From contig JAUJPP010000012.1 of NCBI GenBank assembly GCA_030562195.1, forward strand, positions 11,346,001-11,410,000: a DNA stretch of 64,000 nucleotides. Reading direction: 5' to 3'. Position 1 is the first letter of the stretch, and every line of letters begins with the position of its first letter. This DNA comes from Nipponacmea schrenckii. Its lineage: Eukaryota > Mollusca > Gastropoda > Lottiidae. Position numbers and translations under genes: made by a program. Below are positions 1-10,574 of the stretch, piece after piece. Under the pieces are notes generated by a model that worked only from the letters and a program-made list of their open reading frames with translations, ran no database searches and had not been told where the DNA came from.

Positions 1-660
1 GTGGCAGGTATTTTAGATAAAACTGTATCAAGAAAACTACAACTGGAGAGAAATTTGACATTAGTAAGAGCTATACAGATTGCCAGAAATAGTGAAATGG
101 TAAAGGCTCAAAATAATGAAGCTGTTGATGGCGAAAGTTTAAGTTATTTTAGCAATATTAAGAAAGAAGTCGATGCTATATCATCACGGGGAAATCAGAA
201 ACATCACAGAAAAAATTGTCGAGGGAAAGGAAATTTTCGTGGTGGACATTATCAAAATCCAGGATCAAGAATTCAGTTTCAAAATCCGAGACAACGAAAT
301 AACTATTATGAAGCAAGGCCAAGAAATCCAGTTCACTATGGAGATAGAATAAAGAGAAACTGTAATCGCTGTGGACGTAGACATAGAACTGGTGAATTTT
401 GTGCAGCTATGTATGCTGAATGTAGAAAGTGTCAAAATATAGGTCATTTTGCTACTTGTTGCCATACTAAAAACATTCGAGAATTGAGCACCACTCATGA
501 AAGATCGAGTTATGTCCCTTTACCTGATGGTCAGTTACCTGACAGTGACATTCCTAAGCAGCATGTAGATTTAGGCCTAGAGCAAAATCAATATTTTCTT
601 GGGTCTATATATTCAAATGAAAACGAACGGAATTGGAATATAGAATTAATTGTTGATTAA
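1..660 (+). CDS. Gag C-terminal part of a Ty3/gypsy retrotransposon (element 1), cut by the window edge
   Basis: The open frame covers the first 219 codons of the window, so the 5' LTR and capsid start lie outside. The product would be the nucleocapsid side of Gag, which packages element RNA. A basic, Arg/Asn/Gln-rich linker (about residues 60-115) is followed by two CCHC-like zinc knuckles at about residues 121-155 (CNRCGRRHRTGEFC, then CRKCQNIGHFATCC). The order matches the Gag of element 2 downstream. The frame ends at 658-660. The protease/pol frame lies one base forward (+1), as in element 2, so a +1 shift or an independent pol start is needed. The family assignment is firm. Whether Gag is intact cannot be judged. 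Confidence 0.85.
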   Translation: MAGILDKTVSRKLQLERNLTLVRAIQIARNSEMVKAQNNEAVDGESLSYFSNIKKEVDAISSRGNQKHHRKNCRGKGNFRGGHYQNPGSRIQFQNPRQRNNYYEARPRNPVHYGDRIKRNCNRCGRRHRTGEFCAAMYAECRKCQNIGHFATCCHTKNIRELSTTHERSSYVPLPDGQLPDSDIPKQHVDLGLEQNQYFLGSIYSNENERNWNIELIVD

Positions 661-3151
661 ATTTAAGATTGATTCTGGGGCTGATGCTACTGTCATGTAG
701 CCAGTAGTTAGTTATCATGATAAGCGCACACGCCCAGCACTTTATAGGACACAATTAACGTTTAAAAGTCCAGGTGGTGTATTAAATTGCATTGGTTATT
801 TTGTATCTAATATAATGTACAATGATATTAGTGTTAAGGTTAAAATCTATGTATTGAAAGGTAATTTTATTCATAATTTGTTAGGTAGAATTGATGCTAT
901 TTATTTACGTTTAATTTCTTTGAATAAGAATGTTACATTGTGTGATGAATTAGAAATTGACAAGGACGTATTTGGCGATATAGGTCTCTTAAAAGGAGAT
1001 CCAGTTAAAATTAGACTAAAGGATGACCATGTACCATATGCTAGTCATACTGCTCGTAGAGTGCCAATTCCTTTAATGACTAAGTTTGAAGACGAGATAA
1101 AACGTATGTTAGATCAAGACATTATTGAAAAAGTAACCGAACCATCTGACTGGTGCGCCCCAGTTATTCCTGTATTGAAAAGGTCTAGTAATGGAATAAG
1201 AATATGTTTCGACCTGAGACAATTGAATAAGGCAGTGAAACGAGAACGGTATGTGTTACCAACATTGGATGACATCCTCAATAAGATGTCTGGTACAGGC
1301 AGTCGATATTTTTCGAGATTGGATGCTTCCTCAGGTTTCTATCAGTTTCCTCTTGATAAAGAAAGTTCAAAACTTACGACATTCATAACCCCCTACGGAC
1401 GTTACCGTTACAAACGTTTACCTTTTGGAATCACGTCCGCTCACGAAATTTTTATGAGAAAAATGACTGAACTATTAGAGGGTCTTCAAAATGTAGCCGT
1501 TTATATGGACGATATTTTCATATTTGCTTCAACTTTAGAAGAACATGACCGATATTTAGCAGCAGTAATAAAGCGTATCAAAGAATCAGGATTGAAATTA
1601 AATAAGAATAAGTGTATATTACGCCAGGATGAGATAGACTTGTTAGGTCATAAAATAAACCAACATGGAATTGGCCATCATCCAGATAAAGTACGAGCTA
1701 TAAGGGAATTACGTGCACCCACCAATTTAACCGAACTAAAACAAATTTTAGGTATGATAAATTATCTGGGATCCTATTTGCCGAATTTATCAACTGTACT
1801 ACAACCCATTAACGAACTTTTGCGAAAGGATAAATTGTGGACATGGGGTCCATCACAACAGACTGCTTTTGAATCTGTTAAAGATGCTATTAGTGAAGCA
1901 CCTATATTATCAATTTTTGATGTAAAGAAACCTACCATGATAAGTGCAGATGCTAGCCAGTATGGAATCGGTGGAGTTATCTTACAACAGCATGGTTCAG
2001 AATGGAAACCAGTTGCTTTTTGTTCCCGCACATTAACGGATGCCGAAAAACGCTATGCGCAGATCGAAAAGGAGTGTTTAGCTTCTGTATGGTCCGGTGA
2101 GAAATTTTCTAGATTTTTATATGGATTAGATTCCTATGTTTTGATTACTGATCATAAACCGCTCGTACCCTTGATCAATCGGAAGGACATTGACCAGGTG
2201 CCGATTAGATGCCAACGTTTACTAATGAGGTTAATGCGTTTTAACCCAGTTGCAGAATACAGACCAGGAAAAACATTATTAATATCAGATACTTTGTCAA
2301 GAAGTCCTTTATTAGTAGCTGATACTTACGAATTAGAACAAGATGTTGAAATATTTGTTAATTCTGTTATATCTTCGTGGCCAGCTACAGACCAGTTACT
2401 TGAAAGAATTACCACACTCACTAGAGAAGACGAATCGTTAAAATTGGTTTTGAATTACATTACTCAAGGATGGCCAGAATATGTAAGAAATATTCCAGTT
2501 GATGTTAAACCCTATTATTCTGTTCGAGACAAACTAAGTATTGTCAATGGTATTATTACATATGGAAAGCGAATTGAAATGCCTTTTTGTATTAGAGACG
2601 AAATATTAGATCGTATTCATAATGGACATTTCGGATTAACAAAGTGTAGAGAGCGAGCTAATGATTCGGTATGGTGGCCGAAAATTACCTCTGATATAAA
2701 CCGAAAAGTTTCATCTTGCGCTCATTGTGCACAGAATCGTCCAAGTCAGAAGAAAGAATCCTTAATTCCAAGCAATTTACCAGAAAGGCCATGGAAGAAA
2801 GTTGCAGCTGATTTGTGTACATTCAAGAATAAACAATATTTGGTTGTCATTGATTATTTTTCAAGATTTTTAGAAATTATTCATTTACCAACCACTACAA
2901 GTAGTTATGTTATATCGAAGTTTACGGAAATATTTGCTAGATTTGGAATTCCGGAAAAACTGATATCGGATAATGGTCCTCAGTTTGCTTCACATGAATT
3001 TAGAAACTTTTGTACGAAATTTGGAATTCATCATATTACGACTAGTCCGCATTTTCTACAGGCTAATGGAGAAGCCGAAAGGGCAGTTCAAACTGCGAAA
3101 AAGATTCTAAACCAACCAAATCCTACTATTGCACTCTTAGATTACCGTGCA
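650..3151 (+). pseudogene. pol: Pol of gypsy element 1: protease, reverse transcriptase, RNase H, integrase (disrupted)
   Basis: The frame runs from about 650. The aspartic protease active site DSGAD is at 671-685 and is followed by an in-frame TAG at 698-700. The frame is open again from 815. Reverse transcriptase shows WCAPV, a DASSGFYQ block and the catalytic YMDD at 1502-1513. RNase H follows (SADAS block near 1950, TDHKP near 2147). The integrase has an H-H-C-C zinc-binding module (about 2612-2745), the first catalytic Asp region, and DNGPQF near 2968. Near 3152 the integrase is interrupted by an antisense LINE tail and it resumes at about 3877. The domain order (RT-RH-IN) is that of Ty3/gypsy. 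Three lesions (stop, insertion, 3' frameshift) make it non-coding now, although RT and RNase H are otherwise open. Confidence 0.9.
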
Positions 3152-3876
3152 ACACTTTTTATTATTTTTTTTATTATTTTTTTTATTATTTTATTCTAAG
3201 ATAAATTAAATACATGACATGTGAAAGAAAATAGCTTTCGACCAGAATAGAAAGTTATAAAAGGAAAAAAAAAATATAAAAATATGAAATGCTTGAAGTC
3301 ATGATGAAATTCATCCTAAGGATAACCCATAAAGCATGAGTAATATATCCTCATTAGCTTATTTCCAATGGAGAGGAATCAAATCATGTAATCTGTTGGG
3401 AGGAAGTGATGGTGGTGTATAACATATATAATTAAATTGATAACAAATAATAAAGTATCACAGATAGACAATTACAAAAATTTACAGACTCTGATTCTTA
3501 AATAAGTGTTTTTTAATTGCATTGCATGTTTGAAATTTTGTATGTTTTTTATAGATTTTATTTCATTTGGAAGATCGTTCCATAGTTTTATACCTGTACC
3601 ATAAAAAGTAGAAGATTTGTCGCCAGTTATATTAAGAACTACAAAATTATATGTACTTGACCGGGTATTATGGGAGTGTGAGTCCTTAACGCGATTGAAA
3701 TTACTTTTCAGATAGGATGGACAATTTTTGTGATATATTTTATGGACATGGTTGAGTTTTAATTGAATTACCCTATTTTCAATATTCAATAAGTTGGTTT
3801 TTTGGTGACATTCCTTTGAGATATGCTCTCTTGGTAACATATCATTTATGAATCTAATAGTTACAAAAGCTAGAAG
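3152..3876 (-). mobile_element. 5'-truncated LINE (non-LTR retrotransposon) inserted antisense into the integrase of element 1
   Basis: The gypsy integrase frame breaks at about 3152 in a T-rich stretch (3157-3198) that reads on the minus strand as an AATAAAA-type tail, which is typical of a non-LTR retrotransposon 3' end. The minus strand then carries about 270 bp of untranslated sequence and the end of a reverse-transcriptase reading frame (3472-3840). The integrase resumes at about 3877. The insertion is therefore about 725 bp, antisense to its host and strongly 5'-truncated. I see no clear target-site duplication. Confidence 0.75.
3472..3840 (-). pseudogene. C-terminal fragment of a LINE reverse-transcriptase ORF
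   Basis: A 122-codon antisense frame. The block ending GIKLWNDLPNEIKSIKNIQNF resembles the conserved tail that follows the reverse transcriptase of many Jockey/CR1-group LINEs, where a WN-LP-I-S---F-K pattern precedes the stop. No polymerase catalytic motifs are present because the copy is 5'-truncated. The tail at lower coordinates and the placement inside a gypsy integrase support the retrotransposon reading. The exact clade is not determined. Confidence 0.7.
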
Positions 3877-4425
3877 CTACAAAAGCTAGCCCAGCTCAAC
3901 TTTTAATGGGTCGACGGATTCGATCTACATTACCAACTCTTCCTGAAAATCTTAAACCCGATTGGCCAGATCTCGAAAGAGTTAGAGAATTTGATAGTCG
4001 ACATAGACAGAGATACCAGTATCATTTTAATCGTCATAATGCTACTAGAGATTTGACTGAATTGAAGGAGGGAGATAGAGTATTGGTGAAATTAGATACT
4101 GAAAAACAGTGGTTACTTCCAGGAATAATTCAATGTAAAACTAATGAACCAAGATAGTATATCGTTAAAACATTAAAGGGTGTTTACCGTAGAAATAGAC
4201 GGCATTTACAATACATTAATGATAATATCACTGACATTGATTTTGACTTTGAACCTGATGATGACATTTTAGATTTGTTACCTGATGTCGACGAACCTTA
4301 AGTTAGACCGCAACCGGAACCCAATCGTAATGGGTTTGTTCGACCTGTTTTACATCAACCGCAACCATATAGAACTAGATCGGGTCGTGCTATATATAAA
4401 CCTTTACGATATCGGACACGTTAGT
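3877..4425 (+). pseudogene. C-terminal part of the element 1 integrase/Pol
   Basis: This continues the integrase after the LINE. ASPAQLLMGRRIR is the post-catalytic block of gypsy integrases (compare SPSQLMIGRNKRP in element 2). A basic segment with YHFNRHNATRDL and an SH3-like stretch GDRVLVKLD follow. An in-frame TAG lies at 4155-4157. The frame continues to a TAA at 4299-4301, while the Arg/Pro-rich C-terminal tail with RTRSGRA is in the next frame from about 4303 to 4425. So one stop and one frameshift are visible. The same tail motif (TRSGR) ends element 2. Confidence 0.8.
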
Positions 4426-4545
4426 TTTGATTATAGAGTGATAGACTTCGAATATTATGTATGCTTAAAAGTTGTAAGCTATTGTTTTATTTAATTTTCA
4501 AGTAGAAACTTTAATTTTGAATGTTACGTAAGTAATTAGAAGTAT

Positions 4546-4564
4546 TCCTTTAAAAGGGGGGAGA
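4546..4564 (+). promoter_or_regulatory. Polypurine tract of gypsy element 1
   Basis: A run of AAAAGGGGGGAGA lies immediately before TGTTAC, the probable start of the 3' LTR. Polypurine tracts prime plus-strand DNA synthesis. The same arrangement (AAAAGGGGAGA then TGTTAG) precedes the 3' LTR of element 2. Confidence 0.75.
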
Positions 4565-4700
4565 TGTTACGAGAGTATTATACTAGAGAATACGGTAGCC
4601 TTATAACTGTGTATTATATTATGTATTCATACGCCAAGCACATTTTAGAATGACGTAATACAATAAAGTGAGTTAAGCCCGCCATTGTTGTTTTCAATGT
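4565..4700 (+). mobile_element. Probable 3' LTR of gypsy element 1 (right boundary uncertain)
   Basis: The LTR starts with TGTTAC directly after the polypurine tract, and an AATAAA-type polyadenylation signal lies near 4662. The 5' LTR is outside the window, so the right end cannot be set by comparison. It most likely ends in the region 4690-4710, before a block of short repeats. Confidence 0.5.
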
Positions 4701-4710
4701 ACGCGATACC

Positions 4711-4835
4711 AACTAGAAAACGAGACCCCATGGGACTATAAAACGAAGACCCAACTAGACAACGAAGAACCATCTAGAAAACGAAGACGCAACTAGAAAA
4801 CAAAGACCCATAGGACTATAAAACGAAGACTAGTA
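4711..4835. repeat. Short degenerate tandem repeat with core AAAACGAAGACCC
   Basis: About six imperfect units combine ACTAGAAAACGAAGACCC and GGACTATAAAACGAAGACC. Related sequence recurs at 10862-10960, on the far side of element 2, and the core recurs as an inverted pair at 63757-63950. Confidence 0.65.
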
Positions 4836-4905
4836 AGTTATGGTATTCTTTTAGATAGAAAATAACGCATGGAAGGCTGACATGTTTCATTCCGTGGAAA
4901 CGTGG

Positions 4906-5075
4906 TGTTAGATAATTGACATTATAGTGGTCTGAACAGTACCAGAGTTATCTCCCATATCTATGAATGCATATGTGTAATAGGGTGTCTGGGTAATCTG
5001 GATGGAAATCATAAAAACAACACACTGTATCATGGCTGACTAATAAATATAATTCATATAAAACATTTTATGACA
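4906..5075 (+). repeat. 5' LTR of element 2
   Basis: 170 bp, TGTTAG...TGACA. It matches the 3' LTR along its length with several substitutions and small indels. A candidate AATAAA lies near 5043. The target duplication CGTGG immediately precedes it. Confidence 0.92.
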
Positions 5076-5088
5076 TGGTGTCAGAAGT
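5076..5088 (+). other. Primer binding site complementary to tRNA-Leu
   Basis: TGGTGTCAGAAGT follows the LTR directly. It is complementary to the 3' end of animal tRNA-Leu species (…ACTTCTGACA plus the added CCA), which would prime minus-strand synthesis. Confidence 0.8.
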
Positions 5089-5180
5089 AAAGAGGTAGAC
5101 TACTGTTTCAGAACAAACTTCATGTTGCTGATTATTATTTAAAGCCGAAATAAAGAAGAAGTTGATTGATAAATTTGACA

Positions 5181-6110
5181 ATGCCAAAATTTAGCCAGCC
5201 AGAAAAAATAGATTTTGCTAAGCCCGAAGAATGGTTAGTATGGCGCCGTGAATTTAGCAGGTTTAGAATTACATCGAAGCTAGACAAAGATGATGGAATT
5301 GTTCAGGTTTCTGCTCTCATCTATACCATGGGTAGGGAAGCTGAACACATTTTCAGTTCTTTTACACTGAATGAAGAAGACTCCAAAGACTACAAAAAGG
5401 TATTGGAAAAATTTGATGCTTATTTTGTCCCCAGTCGTAATCTTATACATGAGAGAGCCAAATTTCACCAAAGAAATCAAGAAGAAGGAGAGCCAGTGGA
5501 ATTTTTTATAAGAAGTGTGTATGAACTTGCTGATAGATGTGATTTCAAATTTGAGCCAAAAACCTCGTGATGAAAACATACGAGAAAGAATAGTTGTTGG
5601 AATTAGAGATAAAGAATTATCCAAAGAATTACAGTTAGATGCTAATCTAGATTTAGAGACGGCTGTTTCAAAAGTACGTCAGACTGAGTTGGTGAAATCT
5701 CAAGTAAAGCTTCAAGCTGCTGCTACTGTCCCTGCACCAGAGGTTAAGCAAGAGGTTGAAGAAATAAAAAGAAATTATCAGAAAAGTAAAGGTCAAAGTT
5801 CATATCAACAATCTAAATTTCAACAGAGGAAGCCTGATAATCCACTGTGTGAGAGATGCAACTACAGACATAAATTTTATAATTGTCCAGCAAAAGGTCA
5901 AAAATGTAGATCCTGTGGAGGTTATAATCATTATGAGATGTGCTGTAGAAATAAAAATAACAACAGTAGAGGAAAGAAACCATTTAAAAAGCCTATGTTT
6001 AGAGAAGTTGTAGATTTACAATTTGTATGAGATAGATGATACCACAAGGAAGTCTGAATCAGAATTTTATTTGGGATCAGTAAATTGTGTGATGCAGAAA
6101 ATGGAAGATC
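5181..6110 (+). pseudogene. gag: Gag of element 2 (frameshifted)
   Basis: The ATG at 5181 is the first after the primer site. A capsid-like region (FAKPEEWLVWRREFSRF through the RNLIHERAKFHQR block) is open to 5570. The similarity then continues in another frame from about 5565 (PRDENIRERIVVGI) through a basic linker to a zinc-knuckle region at about 5847-5943 (CERCNYRHKFYNC, CRSCGGYNHYEMCC). A second frame change near 6020 leads to the segment before the protease. At least two indels therefore break Gag. The capsid helix pattern and knuckles identify the family. No intact Gag could be made. Confidence 0.85.
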
Positions 6111-6113
6111 CAT

Positions 6114-8080
6114 TTGAAGATAAGAAATGCTGATTTAGAATTCAAAATAGATTCGGGCGCTGATGTTACTGCAATAGGAGAAGAGGCCTATAACATGATG
6201 AAACCTAGACCAGCTTTAAAACCGGTAAATACAGTTTTAAGAAGTCCTGGAGGTTTGCTAAAATGTAAAGGAAGATTTGTAGCTGAGACAAACTATAATC
6301 AACAACTTTAAAAGTTCAATGTATATGTAATCAGAAGCGAAAATCAAGGAAATCTATTGAGTAGAGGGGTTGCTACTGCAATGAACTTAATCAAACGTAT
6401 TGAAGAGGTAAATCGTGATTTATTTGGTTCAAGTGGTAAAGTAAACTGTCAACCAGTACGAATAAAATTGAAGCCAGATATACAACCTTACAGCGTTTCA
6501 ACAGCCCGAGTTGCCTTTCAGTTATTTGACAAGGTTAGGGATGAATTAAACCGTATGGTAGAGGATGATATTATTCAGAAGATTACTGAGCCTACAGATT
6601 GGTGTGCTCCTATGGTACCAGTCTTGAAATCAACAGGAAAAATACGAATATGTGTAGATCTGAAGAAACTAAATGAAGCTGTCAAACGCGAAAGACTTTA
6701 TGTTACCAACATTAGACGATATATCACCTAAGCTAGTAGGATTGAAAGTATTTTCAAAATTGGATGCTTCATGTGGATTTTACCAATTGCCATTACATCC
6801 AGATACTGTAAGGCTACAAATTATTGCGAGATAGAAATTAATGCGTTAAATGCGACCTATTCGCGATCGCATTAATTTGTATCCGCATTTTTAAATACAT
6901 ATTCCCAAGTGAAGTTTATGGAGTTCAAATATGGCTGACATTAGTGAACATCGATATGTAGTATTTAAATTGAGACCGTACAGGATTAAGTAATTAGGTA
7001 ATTATCTCTAAATTTGAAACTGATTAGTAATCAATGGCGTTAAAAAAACAAGAGATTTTCACACTGACTATTTAAAGATAAAATCTTGATCATTGTTCAT
7101 GTCTTCATTCATTAAGCACTTTAGAATTTGGATGATATTAAAAAATGCGACACCTATCGCGGATCGCCATTAATTTGTACTCGCATTTTAGTCTCTATAC
7201 CCCATGTCGCAATTATTTGTTGACGCATTAATTTCTAGCCTTACAGTAGTCAAAAATTAACAACATTCATAACTCCATTTGGAAGGATCCATTTTAAGAG
7301 AGTTCCCTTTGGTATAACAAGTGCCTCAGAATTATTTCAGCATGTCATGACAGATATACTTCACGGTCTATAAGGCACAGATGCAATTATGGGAAAACAA
7401 TAGAAGATCATGATAGAAACTTAAAACATGTACTGAAAAGAATTGAAGAATCAGGATTAAAACTTAACAAAGACAAATGTATTTTTAGGAAAACCACCCT
7501 AGAATATTTTGGTCATATAGTTGGGCAACAAGGATTACGTCCAAACCCAAAGAAGGTAAAAGCCATAACAGATTTAAAGTCTCCAGAGAATATATCAGAA
7601 TTACGTAGAATGATGGGAATGATAAATTACATTAATCAGCCCTTTAACTAGTTGGCTGAGAAATGATACTGCATGGTTTTGGGGTCCTGATCAAGAAGAA
7701 TCTTTTAACAAGGTTATGATGAAAATTTCCACTGCACCAAATTTGACATTTTATGATCAAACGAAGCCAATTGTAGTAAGTGCTGATGCCAGTAGCTTTG
7801 GTGTTGGTGTTGCATTATTTGTACAAGAGGGTCAAGATTTAAAACCTGTAGCATTTAGTTCCAGAACACTGACAGAAAGTGAGAAGAAATGGGCACAGAT
7901 AGAAAAGGAATGTTTAGCAGGAGTATGGGCCTGTGAGAAATTTTCAAGATATTTAATTGGTTTAGAGAAATTCAAGCTCTTAACAGATCACAAACCATTG
8001 ATTCCGCTCATCAACAAACAGGATATTGATAAAGTTCCTATCAGATGTCAAAGGTTACTTATGAGATTAAGATTTTGAAT
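6114..8080 (+). pseudogene. pol: Protease, reverse transcriptase and RNase H of element 2 (multiply disrupted)
   Basis: The protease DSGAD site is near 6150. A stop at 6309-6311 and frame changes separate it from the RT N-terminus (6357-6731, WCAPM and KIRICVDLKKLN blocks). A frameshift near 6705 is followed by the DASCGFYQ block, which a 441-bp MITE interrupts at 6806. RT resumes at 7249 (TPFGR, PFGITSA). At about 7390 the catalytic YMDD block is missing: sequence expected before it joins directly to sequence expected after it. Another deletion lies near 7637. RNase H is open from 7716 to 8078 ([17 protein letters not shown]), after which a repeat insert replaces the rest. Confidence 0.88.
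6806..7246. mobile_element. MITE with TA target duplication inside element 2 RT
   Basis: The ends are inverted repeats, CTGTAAGGCTA at 6806-6816 and TAGCCTTACAG at 7236-7246, with further imperfect complementarity inward (AATTAATGCG blocks and a CGCGATCGC-like stretch). TA flanks both sides (6804-6805, 7247-7248). Removing the element and one TA restores a continuous RT reading frame at the junction, which confirms the boundaries. TA targeting and a short inverted terminus suggest a Tc1/mariner-type non-autonomous element. No coding capacity is seen. Confidence 0.88.
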
Positions 8081-8081
8081 T

Positions 8082-9545
8082 TAAAAAAAAAACGGGTACA
8101 TAAAAAATTGTCGACCATTATAGACCTATGTGTCGATAGCTAATGTCAAGAACATTCTACTTGTAAAAATTCAGGGTCATTGAAGGTCAAGGTCATTTGA
8201 TATAGCCTTTTAATTTTTTTTTAAAAGACAATCAGGCTTAAAAAAAATTAAATTTGAAAATGAAAATTCTGTTCCCAAAAAATTTTAGATAAAGTAACAA
8301 GGTTTCAAAAAACACCAAAATCGTACAAATCGGAGAAAAATTAGCGGACTTATTAAAATTTTGCTAAATGTCATTGTTCTGTGATAACAAATAAAGTTTC
8401 ACTTCCGGTTAGCATTTTTTCCTCTAATTGGGTTCTAATTATGCCTGATAGTTTATATGTATAGCTTTTGTACTTATTTCTTACATACACCGGAGGTTGG
8501 GTCACCCAACGTGGTTCTGAAAAAACCGGAAGTTCTCACGCGAAAACCGGAAGTGGTAGAAATTTTTTATGATGTCTTTTATTTCTGTAGGCGACTTCTC
8601 TATATTCTGTAATTTTCAAAGCGATCGGATAATTAGCAACAAAGTTATGCAATTATTCAATTATTATTATGCAATTACTAACTACTGATGTATAAAAATA
8701 TTAGTTATAAATATTCATTTTCTATTCCAATATGTATCTTATCGCATTTTTCAAACCAAATTTCAATACCATTTTCGAGTTGAGCTAGGGAGCTTTTGAA
8801 AGAAAAAAAAAAATTCAACCGGGCATTAAAAAAATTTGAAAATCAAAATTCTGTTCCCAACAAGTTTTAGATAAAGTAGCAAGGTTTCGAAAAACACCAA
8901 AATCGGACAAATCGGATTTTTGCTGAATGTTACCGTTCCAAAGTATCACTTCCGGTTTGGATTTTTTATTCTAAAAGGGTTCTAATTATGCCTGACAGTA
9001 TATATGTATAGCTTTTGTACTGATTTCTTACATACACCGGAAGCTGGGTGACCCAACGCGGTTCTAAAAAACCGGAAGTTCTCACGCAAGAACCGGACGT
9101 GGTAGATGCGGTTTTAATTCTATGTTACCGTTCCAAAGTATCACTTCCGGTTTGGATTTTTTATTCTAAAAGGGTTCTAATTATGCCTGACAGTATATAT
9201 GTATAGCTTTTGTACTGATTTCTTACATACACCGGAAGCTGGGTGACCCAACGCGGTTCTAAAAAACCGGAAGTTCTCACGCAAGAACCGGACGTGGTAG
9301 ATGCGGTTTTAATTCTATAGGCGACTTCTCTACATTCTGTAATTATCAAAGCGATCGGATAATTAGCAACAAAGTTATGCAGTTATGCATATTATTATTA
9401 TGCAATTACTAACTACTGATGCGTAAAAATTTTAGTTTTATATATTCATTTTCTATTCCAGTACGTATCTTATCGTATTTTTCAAACCAAATTTCTATAC
9501 CATTTTCGAGTTGGGCTTGGGAGCTCCCCGAAAAAAAAAATTTCT
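8082..9545. repeat. Insert of two tandem copies of a dispersed repeat, replacing the end of RNase H and the integrase zinc finger
   Basis: Non-coding sequence interrupts pol after RNase H, and Pol similarity resumes in the integrase core at about 9549. The insert holds two related units (about 8082-8815 and 8816-9540). Each begins near an A-run followed by CGGG and ends with a CGAGTTGRGC...GGGAGCT block and an A-run. Both contain CTTCCGGTT motifs and ACATACACCGGA. The second unit has a perfect or near-perfect 195-bp internal duplication (8927-9121 and 9122-9316). The same family occurs in inverse orientation at about 27.2-28.0 kb. Confidence 0.75.
8927..9316. repeat. 195-bp direct tandem duplication
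   Basis: The copies are 8927-9121 and 9122-9316, beginning ATGTTACCGTTCCAAAGTA. I saw no difference between them by eye, so the duplication is much younger than the surrounding decayed element. Confidence 0.88.
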
Positions 9546-9548
9546 AAT

Positions 9549-10464
9549 TTGCAACTCAATTATTTGGTCGTAACTGACTATTATTCGAGATATGTTGAAA
9601 TTGCTTATTAACCACCACTACAACAACTAATGTAATTGGGAAACTTAGAAATATGTTCTCAAGATCGGGTGACCCGGAAGAAATTGTGAGCGATAATGGT
9701 CCTCAATTCTCATCAAAAGAATTTAGAGACTTCACGAAATCTACCAGAATAATACATATATTTTCAAGTCCACATTTCCCTCAAGGAAACGGTGAAGCAG
9801 AGGCAGGAGTGATGATAGCTAAATCTATTCTTCGACAAGCTGACATTTTTCAAGCATTACGAGCTTACCGAACCACTCCACTTCAATCAACAGGTTATTC
9901 TCCATCACAATTAATGATTGGAAGGAATAAAAGACCGAATTGCCATCACTTCCACATAAACTTCGACCTAAATGGCCTAGATATGATGATGTTAAAAGGA
10001 AGGTTAAAAAGAAGAAGAAAGATTATGAATATCACTTTAATAAACGTCATGGTGTTCGTCCATTAACAACTTTAAAAGAAGATGATCCAGTAAGATTGAA
10101 AATTGATACTGACAAAACATGGTCGAAAACAGGGGTAATAACTTCATCTGATTCAGAAAACAGAACATACATGATAAAAATAGCTGATGGTCAATTCAGA
10201 AGAAATCGTAGACATATTCAAAAAGTGACTACATCTAAAACAACTAACACTACATCAGTATCAAGGGAGAAAGTTGAAAAACCTAATCAATCTAATCATC
10301 AAAGAGAAATATATTCGTCAGACTCTGAAGATAAGGATGTCCCAGATCAAATTCACAATAATAGAGATCCTGATAATCAACCAAATATGCTAGTCCGAAA
10401 CCAAGTACCAAACCAAACCAGAAGTGGTAGAATAGTTAGGCGCCCAAGCCGCTACAATGTTTAG
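9549..10464 (+). pseudogene. Integrase core and C-terminus of element 2
   Basis: The frame begins in the integrase catalytic core (LVVTDYYSRYVEIAY), meets a stop near 9610, then runs from 9653 with the DNGPQFSSKEF block and the GNGEAEAGV block that holds the catalytic Glu. A frameshift near 9940 moves the basic C-terminus to another frame, open to the TAG at 10462-10464 and ending with TRSGR. The N-terminal HHCC zinc module is absent, replaced by the repeat insert. The C-terminus is charged, with no recognisable chromodomain. Confidence 0.85.
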
Positions 10465-10560
10465 ACATATGATTTATAGACAGTGCATATATATTCAGTT
10501 TGATGATTAGGACAATCAGTTCAAATTTAGTTTAAGTTTTAGTTTAATGTGCTTTGCTTT

Positions 10561-10574
10561 CTTAAAAGGGGAGA
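10561..10574 (+). promoter_or_regulatory. Polypurine tract of element 2
   Basis: CTTAAAAGGGGAGA abuts the 3' LTR start TGTTAG at 10575. It is the plus-strand primer for reverse transcription and parallels that of element 1. Confidence 0.82.

Noticed and set aside
3140..3880. Target-site duplication of the LINE in element 1
   Set aside because: The sequences on both sides of the insertion do not match over more than a few bases, so no duplication is claimed.
7716..8078. Treating the RNase H frame as an independent gene
   Set aside because: It is one domain of the broken gypsy pol and is bounded by insertions.
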